Source: Acidobacteriota bacterium
GTDB lineage: Bacteria > Acidobacteriota > Terriglobia > Terriglobales > Acidobacteriaceae
Assembly (NCBI GenBank): GCA_013289685.1
Contig: JABCZL010000001.1
Span: 189,838-253,837, forward strand
Length of the DNA stretch: 64,000 bases
Direction of reading: 5' to 3'
Positions 10,306 to 19,711 of this stretch are shown one piece after another (position 1 is the first letter of the stretch; each line of letters begins with the position of its first letter). The notes under the pieces are model-generated. The model did no database searches. It was not told the DNA's origin and saw only the letters and a list, made by a program, of their open reading frames with translations. Both the position numbers and the translations under genes were made by a program.

Positions 10306-10627
10306 CGGAACCTCCCTGATTTGCCCGCCGGGACTGCCGAGCGGGCCAGGGGATGTGGCCTAACCGGTCACATCTCCGCTTCTGCTCCTGCAAGGACATC
10401 TTCAGCGAAGTGGGGACCGAGGCAAATGGCCCTCATCACGGTTCTTGGTGATCGCAATCACGGAATCGGCATTTGGGCTAAACCAAAGTAACGATGGCAG
10501 ATGGGTGGGTGAGAATCTGCTCAGACGGGGTGCCGAGCGAAGAAAGAAAAGTGACGAACCGCGGAATTCCGACCTCAGACCTTGAACTTCAGATCTCCGA
10601 AGTCAGGATTTGGGCGGGTTGCTCTGA
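10306..10627. other. Gene-free stretch between tonB-like and lipoprotein genes
   Basis: About 320 bp holding the upstream region of the TonB gene. The short alternating pattern CCGACCTCAGACCTTGAACTTCAG near 10569-10593 resembles the low-complexity repeats at 26400-26445 and 40516-40547. I see no supportable gene, RNA or terminator. Confidence 0.4.
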
Positions 10628-11467
10628 CTAGGGATGAACTTTGCCACGGTCCCCTGACAAATCCGCCGCAGACTGGACTTCTTTCAGGAAGCTGGAAGTC
10701 GCCATCCCCTCAAATTCCTTTTTCAGCGGGTCGAGGCGGTATCTGAGCTTGATTGGTGCCTGACTCAAATCTTGAGCGGCCGAACATTTCAGAATGTCGT
10801 CCGGGCGCGTGCCGGAACACTTGTCGGTCCACGGGGACTGAACGATAAACAGTCCCTGCAGGCCGTCGCCTCCCGTCAGCCGGAGCCCCGGCATGAACTG
10901 GTTCTCATTGCCCTGCGACTGTCGCAGAAACAGAACCGATGGTCCTGAGGAACCCGGTCCGTCCCAGTTAAAGCCCCCCGTTTTAGTCCAGCCCGTTATA
11001 GTCCAGGCGGTAAGAGATGAACTTTTGTAGGGCCGCGGCTCGCAAATGACGGCTCCGTGGGGCTCCGCATAGGTCAGCAGATCTCCGACCTTGTAGGAAC
11101 CCTTCCAGGAGCGGAGCACTATCACGTCGTGATAGGAGATTACGTCCTCGCCAGAGGGCGAAAGAGCCGACATCTGGTTTCTCAAATAGCTCACCAGAAC
11201 CACATCGTCGCTCTTCTGCATGAGTGCGGAGAGATCCGCCTCCAACGTCGCCGGTTCCACGTCGAGAAAATGAGTAAGACTGTGACCGCTTGCCCTTACC
11301 CGTTGACACAGGGCGCTCGCCACGATCACGTCTTCGGTTTGTTCCGCGGCTATATCTTTTACGTGCTTCACCGGGGGACCTTCCTGCGCTAGTCCGCATC
11401 CGGCGGCCGTGAGGACGACGAACGGAAGCACGATCACTCTGACGATGGCGCGCACAATGATTTCCAT
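10628..11467 (-). CDS. Predicted lipoprotein of unknown function
   Basis: 279 residues. The N-terminus is a signal peptide ending in a lipobox, LTAAGC, with the lipidated Cys at residue 24. The rest is hydrophilic with no motif I recognise; the central part (EDVISYHDVIVLRSWKGSYK, VGDLLTYAEP) looks like a beta-rich domain. A strong GAGGAG precedes the ATG. No obvious partner gene. Confidence 0.7.
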   Translation of the reverse strand: MEIIVRAIVRVIVLPFVVLTAAGCGLAQEGPPVKHVKDIAAEQTEDVIVASALCQRVRASGHSLTHFLDVEPATLEADLSALMQKSDDVVLVSYLRNQMSALSPSGEDVISYHDVIVLRSWKGSYKVGDLLTYAEPHGAVICEPRPYKSSSLTAWTITGWTKTGGFNWDGPGSSGPSVLFLRQSQGNENQFMPGLRLTGGDGLQGLFIVQSPWTDKCSGTRPDDILKCSAAQDLSQAPIKLRYRLDPLKKEFEGMATSSFLKEVQSAADLSGDRGKVHP

Positions 11468-11779
11468 AAGATCTCCTCAAAACCAACTGAGGATGCCCCA
11501 CTCTCTGCGAATTTCAACGGCTGCAGACGATGCTCGGGTTTTAACTTCTATTCTTGGCGGTCCAGTGTAACGCAAACGGTAGAAACCCGCGCGATGCGGG
11601 CCGCATCGGTTCCCACCCTCTGAAAACCGCAGAGGGTGGGGCAGCCTAATTTGGAACTACCCCAAGAGAATCAAAAGCGAGGGTGCGGCAGTCCCTGCCG
11701 CAGCAGACAAGGTCACTGCCCTCTGGTTACTTGCGAGGAGCGGGGTGGCGCGGTGAAAATCGCCTCTGCGGAGGGATCT
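11468..11779. other. Divergent intergenic region
   Basis: About 310 bp between the divergent lipoprotein and pilin-like genes. It contains the palindromic repeat at 11612-11643 and must hold both promoters, though neither shows a clear -35/-10 pair. Confidence 0.4.
11612..11643. repeat. Palindromic repeat, diverged family B copy
   Basis: CCCACCCTCTG and CAGAGGGTGGGGCA form an 11-bp stem with a short AAAACC-type loop. The GTGGGGCA end recalls the other family B elements, but the arm sequence differs. Confidence 0.4.
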
Positions 11780-12169
11780 ATGAGTCGCCTGTTCGGCTTT
11801 CTCAGCGTCGTCATTGTGATGGCCATTGGCATGTACATTTATTCCAAGCAGATACAAAGCACGTCCGCGGAAGCCGGGGCTACTTCGCCGCAGGGCGCCA
11901 TCAACATCACTGGAGTCAAAAGCGATCTGATGAGCATCGCCTCGGCCGAGCGCCGCTACTTCGCCACCGAAGGAAAATATGCCTCGCTCGACGATCTGAT
12001 CTCGACGAACAACATCACGGTTGCGCGCCAGCGTCCGCCGTACAGCTACTCGGTCGAACTCGGTGGTAGCGGCTTTCGCGTAGTCGCGACCCGCTCGGGA
12101 GAAAACTACGCTGGCACGCCCGCGCAGCTTTCGGTGGATGAGAACATGCAGTTCCAATCTTCTGAGTAG
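11780..12169 (+). CDS. Pilin-like secreted/membrane-anchored protein
   Basis: 129 residues from ATG 11780, supported by GAGGGA 3 bp upstream; the upstream in-frame extension is not protein-like. One N-terminal hydrophobic helix (LFGFLSVVIVMAIGMYIYS) is followed by a soluble domain with SIASAERRYFATEGKYASL and a C-terminal SYSVELGGSGFRVVAT. This is the fold pattern of minor type IV pilins or pseudopilins. The prepilin peptidase site (G-F-T-L-x-E) is missing, so it may be anchored rather than processed. Unknown role. Confidence 0.65.
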   Translation: MSRLFGFLSVVIVMAIGMYIYSKQIQSTSAEAGATSPQGAINITGVKSDLMSIASAERRYFATEGKYASLDDLISTNNITVARQRPPYSYSVELGGSGFRVVATRSGENYAGTPAQLSVDENMQFQSSE

Positions 12170-12198
12170 GGCGTGGCTGGTCCGTTCCACAGCAGTGA

Positions 12199-12975
12199 TC
12201 AGCGCAAGCGTACGTCTCGGGTTTTCCGAACGATCCGCATCAGGCGCGGAAATCGTTCCCACAGAGTGAGCTTCAGAAGTTTTTCTGGGGTGAATTGATT
12301 GCGCAGGCCGAGGTCGTCGTACTCTCCGGTCAAGTCGACAAACGCGAATTGTGAGCCATCGCCTTTCTGCAGACAGAACTGGGAGTAGGGGAGCGCATAG
12401 ATCGTGGCGCCTACCGCCTCGGCGAAATACACCGCGTACGGAAACACCAGCGTCGGCTCGAAGGCGGCGCCGTGCTGCCAGACCGAGCGGGTGAAATCGT
12501 CTCCGCCGAGAAAGCCACCCGTGCGCACTTTCGGGTACAGGCGCTGCAGATCTATTGCGATGCCCTTCAGGGTGTGATCGCCGTCGATATAGGCAAGATC
12601 CAGTTCCCCGTCTGGGATCTGGTCGACCACCTCGGTGGTCTTTCCTCGTAAGATCACTCTCTTGCCCGCGGCAAAGTCGGTCTTCTTTTCAGCTTCGCGG
12701 AGGAACTCCTCGAACACGGCATCATCCTGATTGGCAGGCTTGTTCCAGCCGGCGAGGTGCCGCCACGGGTCGATCATGTAATAGGCGGTTAAGCCCTGGC
12801 AACGTTGCAGGATGTGGGCGGCAAAATCCCCGCGGTAGACGCCGATCTCCGCCATGCGCTGCACCCCGGCGGACTGGGTGAGCTCAACCCACAACTGCTC
12901 TCGGGATTGCGCTTTGGAAATACAGGCGGTGAGGAGCGCTTGCGGGGAATCAGACTGTCCAGCGGTAGCGGCCAT
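12199..12975 (-). CDS. Class I SAM-dependent methyltransferase-like protein
   Basis: 258 residues from ATG 12975, preceded by GGAGGA about 11 bp upstream. The frame can be extended to 13101, but that part is not protein-like. Motif I is MAEIGVYRGDFAAHIL. Motif II/post-I is ELDLAYIDGDHTLKGIAIDL, as in the Methyltransf_24 group often found with glycan or cell-surface genes. The substrate is unknown. The terminal Arg/Lys-rich tail is unusual. Convergent with the pilin-like gene (30 bp apart). Confidence 0.75.
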   Translation of the reverse strand: MAATAGQSDSPQALLTACISKAQSREQLWVELTQSAGVQRMAEIGVYRGDFAAHILQRCQGLTAYYMIDPWRHLAGWNKPANQDDAVFEEFLREAEKKTDFAAGKRVILRGKTTEVVDQIPDGELDLAYIDGDHTLKGIAIDLQRLYPKVRTGGFLGGDDFTRSVWQHGAAFEPTLVFPYAVYFAEAVGATIYALPYSQFCLQKGDGSQFAFVDLTGEYDDLGLRNQFTPEKLLKLTLWERFPRLMRIVRKTRDVRLR

Positions 12976-13249
12976 GCAGGGGTTCTTCCTCCGATGGTTC
13001 GAAGTGTATACGCCGAGTCTACTTGACGGAACCCCTGTACGGACGGGATTGGGGGCGTGGACTAATTTTGTGGGCGAACTCCCATCTGGTTCATAGCACA
13101 TGAGTTAGTGGAACTCGGCGCTCAGGTATCGTCTTGGCATACGGGCGCTACTGCGATCAAAACCCGGTGCCCTGGGGTATTCGTGGCAAAAAGATGTCCT
13201 TCCTACATCTAGACCTCGGTGAACATAACGATTTCAATCTTGATTTCCT

Positions 13250-14554
13250 ATGCTACGACTCCCCCAGTCGAATGCGAGATCCCTATCTACCGGGGTCTCG
13301 TCGTCTGTTCGCATCGCATCCGTCGTTCTGGTTGCGGCTTTCGTGACGCTATTGTCTTCGAGCGCGCAAGCTGTTTCCGAACCATTGACTTGTACGCCGA
13401 CCAGCCTGAACTTTGGCCGTGTCCTGGTCGATCACCCCGAGACTCAACTGGTGGTTCTCACGAACAGCGGACATCGCGCGGTCACGGTGTCGGCGATGAA
13501 GCTGAGCGGAAGCAAATTCAGCGTGTCCGATTTGACCCTGCCGGTTCATCTCGCTGCGGGAGCCAGCGTCACCTTTAACGTGAGATTCGCTCCGACCGCG
13601 AGGGGATGGGCTGGCGGCAGGCTCACGTTTACCAGCAGCGGTACCAAGTCAACGTTACAACTGAGTCTGGCAGGAGCGGGTGTAGCCAGCGAAGTGGTGA
13701 AGGCCAGTCCGGCCAGCATCTCATTTGGCGAGGTGGCGGTGGGAAGCAGTTCGACACTGCCGGTCGTGCTGACCAACGATCGCCCCTTCCGAGTTGAGCT
13801 CGTGGCCTTGTCTACGTCCGCGCACGGTAAAGCATTCTCCATCACGGGGCCGCGGTTACCAATGGCTCTGAAGGCTGGGCAGAGCGCGAAGTTTGTAGTC
13901 AAGTTCGCGCCCCGAACCACGGGGTTGGTGGGCGAAAGTGTGCTGGTGGAGGGTCCCGGCATTGAGATCCCCATAGAGGGGACCGGAACCCAGACTTCCG
14001 CCGGTCAGTTACAAATCGCTCCCGAGCCACTGAACTTCGGCAAGGTGCCGGTGGGAACCCCGGATACTCAACTCATCTCCTTGAGTGCCACTGGCGCCAG
14101 TGTGACGGTGACTTCAGCGAGCAGCAGCAATTCGCAATTTGTTTTGGAAGGGGCGTCTTTTCCGTTCACGATCGCCGCGGGCCATAACCTGTCGCTCCAG
14201 GTAGCCTTCACGCCCAAGAGCAGCGGGACGATCTCCGCCACGCTCACGTTTGTGAGCAATGCCTCCAATTCGCCGACGCAGGAATCAGTGAGCGGGATCG
14301 GCACAGCACCGCCGCCTCTGTATGTCAGCCTGTCGTGGAATCCCAGCACTTCGTCGGTGGCCGGCTACAACGTGTATCGCGGTCCGGGGGCAAGCGGTCC
14401 CTGGGGCAAACTCAATGCGGCCTTGGATGCCAACACCGCTTACCAAGACAACACGGTAGTTTCCGGCAATACGTACTACTACGCGGCGACGGCAGTGGAC
14501 TCAAGTGGAAAAGAGAGCGCGCTCTCGACGCCGGTCGAGGCGGTGGTCCCGTAG
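13250..14554 (+). CDS. Secreted choice-of-anchor-D (ASH-type) / fibronectin III protein
   Basis: 434 residues. A signal peptide (ASVVLVAAFVTLLSSSAQA) is followed by three tandem beta-sandwich repeats of about 100 residues at roughly 45-140, 145-240 and 245-345. Each begins with a P-x-S/L-x-F-G-x-V-x-V pattern (TSLNFGRVLV, ASISFGEVAV, EPLNFGKVPV) and ends in F-x-P ... G-T/AGAG. A C-terminal Fn3-like domain follows (LSWNPSTSSVAGYNVYRG). Such proteins are exported and abundant in Acidobacteria; adhesion or extracellular-matrix roles are inferred. No Shine-Dalgarno is obvious. The next gene starts about 220 bp downstream. Confidence 0.85.
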   Translation: MLRLPQSNARSLSTGVSSSVRIASVVLVAAFVTLLSSSAQAVSEPLTCTPTSLNFGRVLVDHPETQLVVLTNSGHRAVTVSAMKLSGSKFSVSDLTLPVHLAAGASVTFNVRFAPTARGWAGGRLTFTSSGTKSTLQLSLAGAGVASEVVKASPASISFGEVAVGSSSTLPVVLTNDRPFRVELVALSTSAHGKAFSITGPRLPMALKAGQSAKFVVKFAPRTTGLVGESVLVEGPGIEIPIEGTGTQTSAGQLQIAPEPLNFGKVPVGTPDTQLISLSATGASVTVTSASSSNSQFVLEGASFPFTIAAGHNLSLQVAFTPKSSGTISATLTFVSNASNSPTQESVSGIGTAPPPLYVSLSWNPSTSSVAGYNVYRGPGASGPWGKLNAALDANTAYQDNTVVSGNTYYYAATAVDSSGKESALSTPVEAVVP

Positions 14555-14773
14555 GCTGCAGAACTCTGCGTTTCTGTTCGACCTTTCCATCGACGCACGA
14601 CGAGGACCGCGCCATTCCCCTTCACTTATGAGTCCGTTTAGACGTATTATCATCGGAATCGATTTTGCCCGCGCTGCACTTCCGGTCGTCTTGAGGTACC
14701 TGATTTCTTCCTTGAGAGCGAATCCAACGGCTCCTCAGAATGAACCTTGTCGTATCGTTTTGGAGGAACATCC

Positions 14774-15805
14774 GTGAAACTTCTTGTTCACGCCAGTGGT
14801 TATCGAACCGTACCGCCGTTTGTCAACGACCTGCAGGAGATAAGCCGTGCGCTGCATCCGCGGTGCGGAGGCAACGCGAAGCATCACTGGTCGGCTTCCT
14901 CGGTGGACTTTGCGGCTGCGGGCAACGCGTCGGGCGGCAGCACGCCCGCCGCCACGATTGTCGAGTTGCTGAATGTGATCCGCCAGCAGAGCCTCGAATC
15001 CATCGAAGAACTACGGATCATTGCACACGCCAACGACCGAATGTTTGTTCTGGCCGGCGAAGTGCGGCCAGACGACGTCTACTTTACCCAAGAAAATGCC
15101 TGGATCGGCCCATCGGATGCGTTCAAGGCCGCCCTGCCCCAGTTTCAGGATTTGCAGGATCGATTCACGGAGGATGCGCGAATCGTCCTGGCAGGCTGCA
15201 ATGCGGGCAGCGGGACTGACGCGGTCATGGCGATCGTGAGCCATGCTTTTCTGCGCAAGGTCTTTGGTTTCAAGGAAGAGATCCTGCACAAGTTTAATTG
15301 GGCGCCAGCGGGTCCCGCCGTAACCGATCACGGTAGATTGATCTGTTACAGGGTGGCGCCGAACTCGCGTGTGACCAGACGCGCCCGGATGTGCTACAGC
15401 CCCGCTGCGGCACAGCAGGCCGAAATGCTCGGGGAGGATGTTCCCGACAGCCTATTCCAGGCCAACGTATGGAAGCTGGAGCCGGATGCATCCTCGAACG
15501 CCGGCGACATCTTCATCGCGAAGCGCAGCAAGGACCCGGTATTTGGTTCAGGCGAACTGGTCTGGCGGATCCTGCAGGAGTTCTATCCCAATCACCCTTG
15601 GGTATCGGGCACCGGCTGGTATGGGGTGGATCCCCATCTATCCGGTCTCAAAGTGCGCAAGAAGGGCAACGACATGTTTATCGATGCGGGCCCAGATTTT
15701 GCCAGTAAAACCACGCCGCGAACCCTCAGGAATCGTGTGGCCGAGGTGGGCAAGGCTCTTGACCTCGTCAAGACGCAGTCCCAAGGTACCGTCCCGATGA
15801 CGTGA
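14774..15805 (+). CDS. Unknown protein with caspase/CHAT-like His-Cys pattern
   Basis: 343 residues starting at GTG 14774, which has GGAGGA 6 bp upstream; the ATG at 14747 lies before this site. No signal peptide or membrane helix. A strand ending in His (ELRIIAHAND, His85) is followed about 55 residues later by a strand ending in Cys (ARIVLAGCNAGSGTDAV, Cys142). This is the order and approximate spacing of the catalytic dyad in clan CD peptidases (caspases, CHAT, DUF4347-type). The C-terminal 150 residues contain a second part of unknown fold (FIAKRSKDPVF, GTGWYGVDPHL). I do not recognise a named family, so peptidase activity is a hypothesis. It follows the ASH/Fn3 gene on the same strand. 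Confidence 0.7.
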   Translation: MKLLVHASGYRTVPPFVNDLQEISRALHPRCGGNAKHHWSASSVDFAAAGNASGGSTPAATIVELLNVIRQQSLESIEELRIIAHANDRMFVLAGEVRPDDVYFTQENAWIGPSDAFKAALPQFQDLQDRFTEDARIVLAGCNAGSGTDAVMAIVSHAFLRKVFGFKEEILHKFNWAPAGPAVTDHGRLICYRVAPNSRVTRRARMCYSPAAAQQAEMLGEDVPDSLFQANVWKLEPDASSNAGDIFIAKRSKDPVFGSGELVWRILQEFYPNHPWVSGTGWYGVDPHLSGLKVRKKGNDMFIDAGPDFASKTTPRTLRNRVAEVGKALDLVKTQSQGTVPMT

Positions 15806-15841
15806 AATCACCGTCAACTCAGGGCGCTTGCTAAGTCTTGA

Positions 15842-16816
15842 TTATTTCCTCTGCAGGAACTCGCGCAAGACTCGCACGGTCTCGTCGGTCTCCTCGATAA
15901 ACGGAAAGTGACCGCTCTTCTCGAACATTACAAACTGAGCCTGGGGCGCGTAGCGTTTGTACTGAATTGTCCATCGAGGAAACGCAATGCGGTCATAGCG
16001 GCCGACAAGAATGAGTAATGGCATAGTAAGTTTCTTCAGGTCGAGCCTGTAATCGAACTTGCCCATGTCGCCTGAAACCAGATAGTCAGCATCTTCGCCA
16101 GTGATCGCACAATAGACATCGTTGTTTATTGAGCCGCCACCACTCATTATTTTGTCGAAATTCGAAGCGTTATAGAACATAAGGAACGCCGGGGAAACAT
16201 CGCTGGCATCCTGATATTCCTTGCTGCAGGTATTGAAGCCTTGCGCACGAACCTGTTGGATTTTTTCCCACGTTTCAGGAAACTGGTTTCGCAGCTCAGT
16301 GTTGCTGTTGTCGTTGTTGGCCTGCCACATTTCGCTGCTGAACGGAGTGTCTACCAGAATCAATCGACGCAAGGAATCTGGGAACCGCAGCGCGTATGCT
16401 TGCGCGACAACGCCACCGTAAGAGTGTCCGAGTAGGTTGATCTTGCCCAGGCCCAGGGCTTTACGGAGACCTTCCACGTCCTCGACATCCCGCGCCAGAG
16501 TGTACTCGCGGCGATCCTTCGCATGATCGGACTTGCCTCGTCCAAAGGCATCGAAATAGATGATTCGATAAGAATCCCGCAGGGCCGAAAAATACGGATG
16601 GAAATAGTCGTGCGAAATGCCGGGTCCACCCGAAATAAGGATCAGCGCTTCTCCCGAGCCTTCGCTTTCATACCAGAGCCGGGCACCGTTGACGGTTACG
16701 TAGTCGCCCTTGGGGTGGTTGGAAGCGGCATCCGGAGCGCCAGCGGTGGACGTCTGAGAGGATGCAAGAACCGAGACGGCTAGCAGAACTGCCAGTACGA
16801 CAGATAGGCGCTGCAT
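15842..16816 (-). CDS. Secreted alpha/beta hydrolase (proline iminopeptidase-like)
   Basis: 324 residues with an N-terminal signal peptide (LSVVLAVLLAVSVLASSQT). The nucleophile elbow is GHSYGG, the oxyanion region SGGPGISHDYF, the acid is probably the Asp in VGRYDRIAFP, and the His is in KSGHFPFIEE. The arrangement resembles prolyl iminopeptidases and related carboxylesterases, acting in the periplasm. The substrate is open. ATG 16816 is preferred over GTG 16819 because GGAGGT lies 5 bp from it. Confidence 0.85.
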   Translation of the reverse strand: MQRLSVVLAVLLAVSVLASSQTSTAGAPDAASNHPKGDYVTVNGARLWYESEGSGEALILISGGPGISHDYFHPYFSALRDSYRIIYFDAFGRGKSDHAKDRREYTLARDVEDVEGLRKALGLGKINLLGHSYGGVVAQAYALRFPDSLRRLILVDTPFSSEMWQANNDNSNTELRNQFPETWEKIQQVRAQGFNTCSKEYQDASDVSPAFLMFYNASNFDKIMSGGGSINNDVYCAITGEDADYLVSGDMGKFDYRLDLKKLTMPLLILVGRYDRIAFPRWTIQYKRYAPQAQFVMFEKSGHFPFIEETDETVRVLREFLQRK

Positions 16817-17008
16817 CACGCACCTCCGAGAAATCGAATCGGCGTGTCAACTGTTCAGCCGCCGTTCAGCCGCGCAGTGTGACTAGTCGCCGATTTTCGC
16901 GTTCCGGTGCATTCTAACGCATGGGGAGTTCCTCAACGGATGTAAACAGCGTTTACACATTTTGACGATTCGATGCGGCCTGCGGAGAACCTGGAAAAGA
17001 TTGCAAGA

Positions 17009-17083
17009 TGGAGCGGGAGACCGGGATCGAACCGGCGACATCCAGCTTGGGAAGCTGGCGTTCTACCGCTGAACTACTCCCGC
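17009..17083 (-). tRNA. tRNA-Gly (CCC anticodon)
   Basis: On the minus strand the cloverleaf folds with a 7-bp acceptor stem (GCGGGAG/CTCCCGC), a D-arm GTTCAGCGGTAGAAC, an anticodon stem CCAGC/GCTGG with loop TTCCCAA (anticodon CCC), a T-arm with GGTTCGATCC, and discriminator U followed by an encoded CCA. The length of 75 nt fits. It reads GGG codons. No integrase or attachment-site duplication is visible next to it. Confidence 0.95.
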
Positions 17084-17183
17084 TCAGGCCGGTCAACCCA
17101 GTTAGCTTATCACCACCTTCCGGCGGTCACAACCGCATCAGGACATGCTGCGGTTGCGCTTCGACTGGCGAGCACCGTCGAGG

Positions 17184-17222
17184 TTCGCTCGACCGGACAG
17201 CCGAGGGCGGCTGTCCCTACAT
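17184..17222. repeat. Palindromic repeat family A, full copy 1
   Basis: TTCGCTCGACCGGACAGCCG AGGGCGGCTGTCCCTACAT: the arms GGACAGCC and GGCTGTCC form an 8-bp stem around GAGGGC. The copy at 30790-30827 is almost identical, including the TTCGCTCGACC flank. It lies between the tRNA and the amidase gene. Confidence 0.75.
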
Positions 17223-17310
17223 AAAACTCAGACGGGCTTGTGAACTCAGGAGGCCGTTCGTGTTTAAATAGTCGGCTTGTGCCAAATTCTCGTCCGCATC
17301 CTGGGAGACT

Positions 17311-18993
17311 ATGCCATCCTCTGACTCCGGTCTTTCCTTTTCACGCTCTTCTTCGCGCCGCAAATTTCTGCAAGCTGCTCTGACCGCTGGGGGAACTGCC
17401 GCATTGTGTCCGGCCCTTAGCGCGGGCCGGGTCGCCGCCGCTCCGGCTGAATCGGCTGCTCCCGAGGTGAAGGCGTTCGAACTGGAAGAGATCACGATTC
17501 CGGAACTGCAGGAGGGGATGAAATCCGGCAAGTTCACGGCGCGCTCGCTGGTGGAGAAATACCTGGAGCGCATTGACGACGTCGATACTCCGCGAAAAGA
17601 CAAGCGCGGGCCGGCGGTGAACGCGATCATCGAACTGAATCCGGATGCGCTCCACATTGCCGATGCGCTCGATCAAGAGCGCAAAGCCAAGGGATCGCGG
17701 GGGCCACTGCATGGCGTTCCGGTGCTGATCAAGGACAACATTGACACCGCCGATGGCATGATGACCACAGCCGGATCGCTGGCGCTGCTCGGATCGAAAC
17801 CGGCGAAGGATTCGTTCGTGGCGCAGCGGCTGCGCGCCGCGGGCGCGGTCATCCTAGGCAAGACCAATCTCAGCGAGTGGGCGAACATCCGATCGGGTCA
17901 TTCGACCAGCGGGTGGAGCGGGCGCGGCGGGCTGACCAGGAATCCGTACGCGCTCGACCGCAACCCATGTGGGTCGAGTTCGGGCACGGGCGCAGGGATT
18001 TCCGCGAACCTGGCTGCGGTTGGAATTGGCACCGAGACTGACGGGTCGATTGTCTGCCCGTCGTCGTCGAATGGGCTGGCCGGAATCAAGCCCACGGTGG
18101 GCCTGGTCAGCCGGGGCGGCATCATCCCGATTTCGCATAGCCAGGACGGCGCTGGGCCGATGTGCCGCACGGTGCGCGATGCTGCAATTCTTCTGGGCGC
18201 GCTCACCGGCGTCGACCCCGACGATACGGCAACGGCAGTCAGCGCGGGCAAGTCGCAGACCGACTACGCGCAGTTCTGCGATCCCAACGGGCTGAAGGGC
18301 GCGCGCATTGGGGTGGCGCGAAAATATTTTGGCTTCAGCGAGGCGGTGGATGCGCTCATGGAGGAGTCCTTGAGCGTGATGAAGCAGAAGGGGGCGACGC
18401 TAGTCGATCCTGCCGACATCGCAACCCTCGGGAAGTTCGACGAAAGCGAACTGCTGGTCTTTATGTACGAATTGAAGGCCGACCTCAATGCCTATCTGGC
18501 TCGACTCGGCCCGGCCGCGCCGGTGCACACGTTGCAAGAGATCATTGAGTTCAACGAGCGCAACCGGCAGAAAGAGATGCCCTACTTCGGGCAGGACTTA
18601 TTTCTGAAGGCTCAGTCCAAGGGACCACTGACCGACAAAGAATATGTGGATGCGCTGGCCAAGAATCATCAACTGGCGCGGACCGACGGCATTGACGCGC
18701 TCATGGACAAGCACCATCTCGACGCCATCGTGGCTCCCACGGGGGGCCCGGCATGGCTCACAGACCTGGTCAACGGTGACCACGTGGCCGGAGGGAGTTC
18801 TAACGCGGCCGCTGTAGCCGGTTATCCGAACATCAATGTGACTGCGGGTTTTCTTTCGGGGCTGCCGGTGGGGATTTCGTTCTTCGGGCGAGGGTGGAGC
18901 GAGCCCACATTGATCAAGCTGGCCTACTCGTTCGAGCAAGCGACCAAGGCGCGGCAGGCCCCGCGATTTCTGCCGACAATTGGGCCGAGTTAG
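17311..18993 (+). CDS. Tat-exported amidase (GatA-like amidase-signature family)
   Basis: 560 residues. The N-terminus has a twin-arginine signal (SSSRRKFLQAALTAGG). The amidase signature is present: the catalytic Lys in VPVLIKDNID, then GSSSGTGAG with the two Ser of the Ser-cisSer-Lys triad, and the downstream TETDGSIVCPSS. Family members hydrolyse amide bonds in free amides or peptide amides, or act in Gln-tRNA formation. The Tat signal excludes GatA and points to periplasmic breakdown of an amide or amidated peptide. GGGAG precedes the ATG. No gatB/gatC near. Confidence 0.9.
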   Translation: MPSSDSGLSFSRSSSRRKFLQAALTAGGTAALCPALSAGRVAAAPAESAAPEVKAFELEEITIPELQEGMKSGKFTARSLVEKYLERIDDVDTPRKDKRGPAVNAIIELNPDALHIADALDQERKAKGSRGPLHGVPVLIKDNIDTADGMMTTAGSLALLGSKPAKDSFVAQRLRAAGAVILGKTNLSEWANIRSGHSTSGWSGRGGLTRNPYALDRNPCGSSSGTGAGISANLAAVGIGTETDGSIVCPSSSNGLAGIKPTVGLVSRGGIIPISHSQDGAGPMCRTVRDAAILLGALTGVDPDDTATAVSAGKSQTDYAQFCDPNGLKGARIGVARKYFGFSEAVDALMEESLSVMKQKGATLVDPADIATLGKFDESELLVFMYELKADLNAYLARLGPAAPVHTLQEIIEFNERNRQKEMPYFGQDLFLKAQSKGPLTDKEYVDALAKNHQLARTDGIDALMDKHHLDAIVAPTGGPAWLTDLVNGDHVAGGSSNAAAVAGYPNINVTAGFLSGLPVGISFFGRGWSEPTLIKLAYSFEQATKARQAPRFLPTIGPS

Positions 18994-19075
18994 AAAGGCG
19001 CGTGTAAAGTTTCGCAAAGACCATTCAGAAGGCCTCAGGAACCATCTACAATTTCCATGAAGCGGGAGGTGGTTC

Positions 19076-19711
19076 ATGACCAGGCTCCAGATTTACGGGT
19101 CCGCTTCGTGGGCGCTGGCTAAGATGGTGGTGCTGTGCTTTGCCGTGTGCGGCTGCGCGCAAGGACAAATCCTCTATCAGGATCAGGAAATCCAGGTACA
19201 CGATCTACCGTCTCTGACGGCACGTTCCCAGCATTCCTCCGACGTACTGTTGACCTCCCTGGAGACCGTTTTCCACGATCATGAGATATGCTGCGGCAAA
19301 GACTCCGCTCTCGAAGATCGCGCAGCCGCAGCCGATCCCAAGTCCTTGAAGGATGTGGCCAGCAGGCTGCGAGGGCGGCACTTGTTAAGCGATGGCCGTC
19401 CTATCCTCGTTACCGCTACTTATGTCACGCCGGACGCGGTGAATTCCGGGCTGCTCATCACCTGGTTTCAGAGCCAGCACGCGGCGCTGATGCGCTGGAA
19501 TTCACACCTCTATGTCGTCCACGGAATCGTTTATATGTTCACGGCCAGCGGTGCGACGGACGCAGGTGTGCAAACCGGCACGGTGATCCACAAGTTTCTG
19601 CTTTGGGATACCCGCTTTGCCGATGCGCGTCGCGAAGTGGTCTTCAATCGTGAGACTGACGACCTGAGCAAGGTGGAAGGATTTCTGTTTGTGGAGGCAA
19701 AAGCGCAATAG
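19076..19711 (+). CDS. Secreted protein of unknown function
   Basis: 211 residues with an N-terminal hydrophobic segment ending in FAVCGCAQGQ, which could be a signal peptide or lipobox (Cys at about 24). It contains H-D-H-E-I-C-C (residues about 65-71) and RGRHLLSDGRPILVTATYVT; no family recognised. GGGAGGT lies 6 bp before the ATG. It follows the amidase by 82 bp on the same strand. Confidence 0.65.
   Translation: MTRLQIYGSASWALAKMVVLCFAVCGCAQGQILYQDQEIQVHDLPSLTARSQHSSDVLLTSLETVFHDHEICCGKDSALEDRAAAADPKSLKDVASRLRGRHLLSDGRPILVTATYVTPDAVNSGLLITWFQSQHAALMRWNSHLYVVHGIVYMFTASGATDAGVQTGTVIHKFLLWDTRFADARREVVFNRETDDLSKVEGFLFVEAKAQ

Noticed and set aside
17009-17222. Genomic-island attachment site at the tRNA
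   Set aside because: No integrase and no repeated tRNA 3' end nearby; flanking genes look native.
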